Positions 59,470-64,000 of a stretch of 64,000 nucleotides of DNA are shown piece by piece. The notes beneath the pieces were generated by a model. It saw only the letters and a list, made by a program, of their open reading frames with translations, made no database searches and was not told the DNA's origin. This DNA is from Hermatobates lingyangjiaoensis (lineage: Eukaryota > Arthropoda > Insecta > Hemiptera > Hermatobatidae): the NCBI GenBank assembly GCA_026182355.1, contig JAPFBL010000233.1, forward strand, positions 1,674,001 to 1,738,000, read 5' to 3'. A program made the position numbers and the translations under genes. Position 1 is the stretch's first letter. Each line of letters begins with the position of its first letter.

Positions 59470-59680
59470 TATTTTATATGATATTATAGGCTTGGTGCAA
59501 GCTAAACTGGCATAAAAAGTATCACACTGAGTGAAATCCAGTCGATTAACGCAGTCACCAGAGATACAAGTGGTTCCTATGATAAATAGAGTAAGAGTGT
59601 TTAGAAGGTTTTGGGGAAGAGATATGTGAAAAGGTAAATCTGAGATTAGCAAGTCTTTGTTAGGAAATAGAAGGTACAAA
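59470..59680 (-). pseudogene. Coding-like fragment, copy 1 of a pair
   Basis: The minus strand reads TTCISGDCVNRLDFTQCDTF, YASLACTKP. A second, more decayed copy at 61440-61640 reads TSCTSHNYVYWTDYIQCDSF. Cysteine spacing and FTQCDTFYASLA are preserved, so the ancestor was protein-coding. The family is not recognised; a transposon protein is likely given the neighbourhood. Confidence 0.4.
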
Positions 59681-60494
59681 GAAAAAAGAAGTTCAGAGGC
59701 ATGAAGAAAGTATAGGGAAAAACTATGTTTTTTTTCCTATACTTTCCATTGATTTTTAAATAATAATGGATACACATACTCAAGTTTTCTTCAAGGCATA
59801 TAGATTTACTTTACTGGTCAGAGGTTTTAGTTAATCTTTCGATTCTCAGAAGTACATTTCCTTTGATCCCGGATTTACGTCATTCAGTGGAGGGTACTTG
59901 ATATTTTTTTTTATTTTTCTGTAGAGACTTCTAAAGGTTGAGGTTTCATAAGAGGTAAACAGAGCTACTTTATCCATTCTAAGAGGACATAATTCATTAT
60001 CCTTTCATCTTTTATGTACTCCTGATAATAATGATTTCTTTAATACATTTGTGAACAGATCCAGATGGTTTTGAACCCTCTAACATAAATAAATTCATAA
60101 TTTTAAATACATGCTCATAAACAAAATAAATTATCGTAATTTTGACAACTTCATATGCTTTATGTTTCTCATCAATGCAATCTTAAAATTATTTTATTTA
60201 TTATTTGTTTAGAGGTGGGTAGTTGGACTTGTAAACAAAATAGTAACAACATACAAATTGCCTGGGCATATTCATGTTTTATTCATTTCGTACTGTTAGT
60301 ATTCTGAATTTGATGTAATTTCAACTAACTAACTGTGTTTTCAATTCACGAATATTTCATACATCGTACTTCATTTGAAGAAAAAAACTGTATTTCTCAG
60401 ACTTAAAAAGTCGTTTGAGTTCTGTTTTTATGTCAAGTTAGAAATGAAAATTTTTGAATTCATATATATATAAGGAAAACAAAAATAAGGAAAA

Positions 60495-60495
<1 letters not shown>

Positions 60496-60531
<36 letters not shown>
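60496..60531. repeat. (TA)n tract
   Basis: Interrupts or abuts the frame at 60540-60725. Confidence 0.95.
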
Positions 60532-60534
<3 letters not shown>

Positions 60535-60539
60535 GAAAG

Positions 60540-60725
60540 CAAGTTTTCCTTTAAACATATGTTATAAAAATGATCAGTAGCTGCTGAATTGACCACTTTC
60601 TTGCTGAAACTCTCTAGCTTTCTTATCAATCTGCGATGAGACTCTGGTAGCTTCCAAAGAAGGTTAGCGAAAGACATAAACATGGATAATAACCTTGAGG
60701 TGAAACACAAAACAACTTTAACCAC
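60540..60725 (-). pseudogene. Probable N-terminal remnant of a Penelope-like element ORF
   Basis: The minus frame includes MFMSFANLLWKLPESHRRL, IRKLESFSKKVV and TDHFYNICLKENLLSF. The pattern R-K-L-E...K...H-F-x-x-x-C-L-x-x-N-L-L resembles the region before the reverse-transcriptase domain of Penelope-like proteins, where it usually runs on as N-L-L/I-P-K-F. Here it runs directly into a (TA)n tract and is lost. This agrees with the hammerhead-like units in the window. Assignment is by remembered motif only. Confidence 0.4.
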
Positions 60726-61439
60726 TTTTAGAGAAAGTTTTAAAACTACACTTATTCAACTAAATAGAATATACTATCGCAAAACTACTAACTCTACTAA
60801 TATTGTAAGCAACTACGGATATTGTAAACTAAGAGAATAAAATACTACGAAATAAAACGACAACTAATAAAGAACTACAAGCTTTTCTACTCAGAAGAAA
60901 AACATAGCACTAAAGTAACCAGAAAGCTACTTGTAAGTGCAAATAAAATAATCAGAAAATAAAATAACTTCAATCGGTTACAGATTGCAGAAGCACTAAT
61001 AATAAAACAAAATTAACGTATAATAAATATTCAGACGGTTAGCAGTGAGAAAGTATTCAAATGATATGTCTCTGGTAACACCAAGAGACTGTTAACAACT
61101 CCAAACCCCCAACCCACCAACGCACTAACCACCTCAAGGTAAAAATATGAGAAAACTGGTAACCATTTATTAATTAAGTAATAAATCAATAAACAAATAA
61201 CAAACTAATAAATCAATAGCAATCAATAATATTTTTTCATAAAAGAATAAAAATAATATTGAATAAAAATAAACCTAAAGTTAATGATGTTTAGGAGGCA
61301 ATATAGCGGCAAGCAAGTATATATGTGCCTCCTCAGAAGCTTTTAAAGTATCTTGAGTATTAGCATGAAGGATCTGTTATAGAACTTGAATATCGAAATT
61401 GTCTTTGAAACTAAGTCCATGATGACAGGGATAGCTACA
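60726..61439. other. AT-rich non-coding stretch
   Basis: Upstream side of the Penelope-like remnant; could be its 5' region. A C-rich patch AACTCCAAACCCCCAACCCA lies at 61098-61117. No frame supported. Confidence 0.4.
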
Positions 61440-61640
61440 GCAAGGTCTGGCCAACTGAAGGCTTATACAAATTCACACCAAGGCACAGCAGAGTTGACGC
61501 TAAGCTGATTTAAAAAGAATCACACTGAATGTAGTCCAGTCAGTAAACATAGTTGTGAGAAGTACAGGAGGTATAAACATTGATATACTTGAAAGAATGA
61601 TTGAGTGGGGAATTGAAAAAACGATAATAAGGACTTAATG
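61440..61640 (-). pseudogene. Coding-like fragment, copy 2 of a pair
   Basis: Decayed partner of 59470-59680, same strand, with stops; see that entry. Confidence 0.35.
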
Positions 61641-62278
61641 ATAAAGCAAGTTTGACAGCCACGACATACATCCACTCAGTTTTATTCTATTAACAGTATT
61701 ACAAGACCGAGGATAGATATGCAAAAATTTTTTTTTCAGATTGTCAGATATTCTGTAAGAAATGGAATGGAGTTGATTGACGATAGATGAAACAGAAAGC
61801 ATAAGAAAAAAACCCTTTTTTTTACTGTACCAATTTCATGAGCACCAGGGAAACAGGTGGATAAGAAAAAATAAGAATTATTCTTATCTATTAATTAAGA
61901 TTTTACTTTAACCAAGTGGAGACTTGGTATGAATCTCGCACTATCTCATTTTCTACTGATGAAAACTTAATCCATTTCGATTTAGGTGAAAAAAACTTAT
62001 TTTTAGATAGTTAGTAGTTAACGATGCAACATTTTTTTACGTAGCTATAGTATTTCGCATTGTAAACGTATTAAAGCATTTGGAAGGTAATAATAACTTC
62101 CTTTACTAACTAGTTCAATTGTAGTACAAATGTTCCTTCAATACAAATAATATTCAAGATATTTTCTCTTAAATAAAATGTTTTCTGAGCCAGGTTTTTC
62201 TAGAGCTGCACAGAATAAGCGAGAAGGAGTCGGTTATGAAATGTTGTGTTTCGCGTCTGTTAGATTCGCTTCATTCCC
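61641..62278. other. AT-rich non-coding stretch
   Basis: Nothing recognised. Confidence 0.5.
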
Positions 62279-62323
62279 AGACACACACACAGACACCCAC
62301 ACACACGCACACCTACACTCACA
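62279..62323. repeat. Interrupted (CA)n tract
   Basis: Short CA-rich run with CAGACACCC-type interruptions. Confidence 0.85.
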
Positions 62324-62661
62324 ACAAACCATCTGACAGATCCCTTCTCATACAGTAATATCAAACATATAACATTTCAAACACACTTCTTCAAAATCTT
62401 CTTGTACAACATTATTAGGTTTTTTCAAGAAATCATATTTTTCAGAAATTTTACTTATTTCTTCTTTCTTAATTTAATGTATAGAGAAAATGAAGATATT
62501 ATGTAAAAAGTTTAATGCAATCACAAATAATAATGTTTAATTTACAGGTTCCTATTAAGGAGCCATAGTTAGTGACTTTTAGTGTGATTAGCATTTAGGT
62601 GGGTAAATCACGTTGAAATTTGGCTGATTGCTCAGTCCAAAAGTTATATATATATATATCA

Positions 62662-62875
62662 ATGATCAAACCACAATAAGAAATGGGAAAACAAGACTAA
62701 GATCTTTCAACTGTAACAAGCGGTCTTCGTCAGAGTCAAAAACCCAACTTTGGGTTGATTTTTTGACTCTGACGAAGACCGCTTCTTACGGTTGAAAGAT
62801 CTTAGTCTTGTTTTCCCATTTATTATTGTGGTTTGATCATTGATTGTTATTCCACGTGTTTATGTGAAATCTTAT
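62662..62875. mobile_element. Foldback element A5
   Basis: Arms 62662-62749 and about 62754-62840 are nearly perfect complements. Plus core: GACT (62765-62768), CTGACGA, stem, GAA, AGATCT, T, AGTC (to 62807). It is preceded by (TA)n and followed by the family leader in reverse (TTGTTATTCCACGTGTTTAT, GTGAAATCTTA), then (TA)n. Confidence 0.9.
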
Positions 62876-63021
62876 ATATATATATATATATATATATACA
62901 ACAAAATTTCTTGTTAGTTGGAATGACAAACATTTTCCTTCACCTGACGATTAATTGAGGGTTTTTTTTTCTTTAATAAATAGAGCCTCTAAACTATATA
63001 TTTCAGATTTCACAAGCAACT

Positions 63022-63212
63022 TTCAAACCACAATAAGAAATGATAAAAAAAGACTAAGATCTTTCAACCATAACAAGCAGTCTTCGTTAGAGTCAAATCC
63101 CAACTGATTCCAACAGATTCAAATCAATTAATTGGGATTTGACTCTGAGGAAGAGCGCTTGTTACAGTTAAGAAATGAGTCTTTGTTTTCTCATTTCTTA
63201 TCGTGGTTTGAA
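63022..63212. mobile_element. Foldback element A6, diverged
   Basis: Outer TTCAAACCACAATAAGAAAT and complement; the plus-arm core is decayed (CTGAGGAAGAGCG...GTTAAGAAATGAGTC) while the minus arm is better kept. Only 180 bp from A5. Confidence 0.82.
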
Positions 63213-64000
63213 CAAAATCAACAACAAAATCTTATTGTAGAGAACAGTCAATTGATGTTAGATTGTTGAATGGTTCGAAATAGTACTCAGTTATTTTTTT
63301 TAAGAGAACAGCTAGTGTAGGGTTTGTTAGAAAACTCCTCTTAACACAGCAATATCGACGTATTTCTTCTGATTGGTTCTACAATCCACCTCTTGCAGGC
63401 TTGCCTATATATATTAGTTTCTAAGTAAATTGTTTTCAACTTAATTATCTCTACTAAAATGAACATCGTCTACCACATCAATATCCTTATATAACTTTGT
63501 TATAAAACAAGTATTTCAATACAGTAAAATATGTGTCATAATTAGTTATAAAATGCATATTATAAATATTTTAATATGGTAAATATTGTAATACAATACA
63601 AATTCCTTGAAATTATAAACTATTTTACATAAGGCCTGTTCCACATTTTAATAATTTGATGGCTCTAAAGAGAGAAAATTGATACTCAGTTATATTTAAG
63701 TTTAATATTTAAAATTTAAAATCCCCTTTATTCATGATATTTTACTCTTTAAATTCCTCCGTTATAATTATTACTCTAAATACGTGTTTTGGTAGATGTG
63801 AAGATGTCATTGATTATCTATATCAATATTAAATAAATTTTGTAATTTTTACTTTTATTTAATCTTTGTCTATAATATTTATTTACATTTAAAAGTAATA
63901 AGTCAGTCTACTTTTTCATTGAATTGGAAATAAAAAAAACATATTTGTAGAAAACCAAATAATTCAAGGTTCATTGTTCGTTAGGTGAAAATATAGTACA
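63213..64000. other. AT-rich non-coding stretch
   Basis: No gene or repeat recognised to the window end. Confidence 0.5.

Noticed and set aside
61020..61135. Possible exon ending at CAAG|GTAAAA (TTPNPQPTNALTTS)
   Set aside because: No good acceptor, in-frame stop close upstream, low-complexity peptide.

Overview
This 64 kb window is animal (metazoan) nuclear DNA, very AT-rich and almost free of long open reading frames. It has tRNA-derived SINEs with A and B boxes, short remnants of non-LTR, Penelope-like and Tc1/mariner-type elements, many foldback (inverted-repeat) elements, minisatellites and CA/TA microsatellites. There is no operon structure, ribosome-binding site, phage or CRISPR array. 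An invertebrate (arthropod or other) is my best guess, but nothing in the window fixes the clade.

The only protein-coding sequence I identify with real confidence is one exon on the minus strand (38289-38441). It encodes a signal peptide and the start of the prodomain of a furin/kexin-type proprotein convertase, and ends at a consensus GTAAGT donor. A TATAAA motif and a GC-richer leader lie upstream. I could not find the remaining exons, so intron 1 probably spans much or all of the left 38 kb. Other exon or promoter candidates (2394-2498 and 6300-6452 plus; 17937-17982 plus; 18095-18215 minus; 44588-44695 minus) are weak and marked so.

The rest is repeats. From left to right: a LINE C-terminal remnant (1-0.4 kb); foldback A1 (0.95-1.13 kb); 142-bp and 32-bp tandem repeats (2.7-4.2 kb); a SINE (4.9 kb); 438-bp and 865-bp tandem duplications (7.1-11.7 kb); a CA microsatellite (12.4 kb); foldbacks and SINEs (13-25 kb), including a 949-bp foldback with near-identical 136-bp arms (20.6-21.5 kb); a full-length SINE with a perfect 15-bp target-site duplication (30.7-31.1 kb); foldback families E, A and G (32.7-38 kb); a Tc1/mariner-like transposase pseudogene (36 kb); the convertase exon (38.4 kb); tandem and foldback hammerhead-like elements (41.8-46.3 kb); a Penelope-like terminal unit (50 kb); more foldbacks (52-59 kb); a probable Penelope-like N-terminal ORF remnant (60.6 kb); and two A foldbacks (62.6-63.2 kb).

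The most interesting pattern is that several otherwise unrelated repeat families share one RNA-like core: CTGANGA, one extra base, a short stem-loop, GAA, a palindrome beginning with A and ending with T, then T. This is the layout of a type I hammerhead ribozyme with a tiny palindromic helix III, as known from Penelope-like elements and small animal retrozymes. Here the units mostly sit head-to-head as hairpins, often beside (TA)n tracts. Activity, mobility and novelty are inference and need testing.
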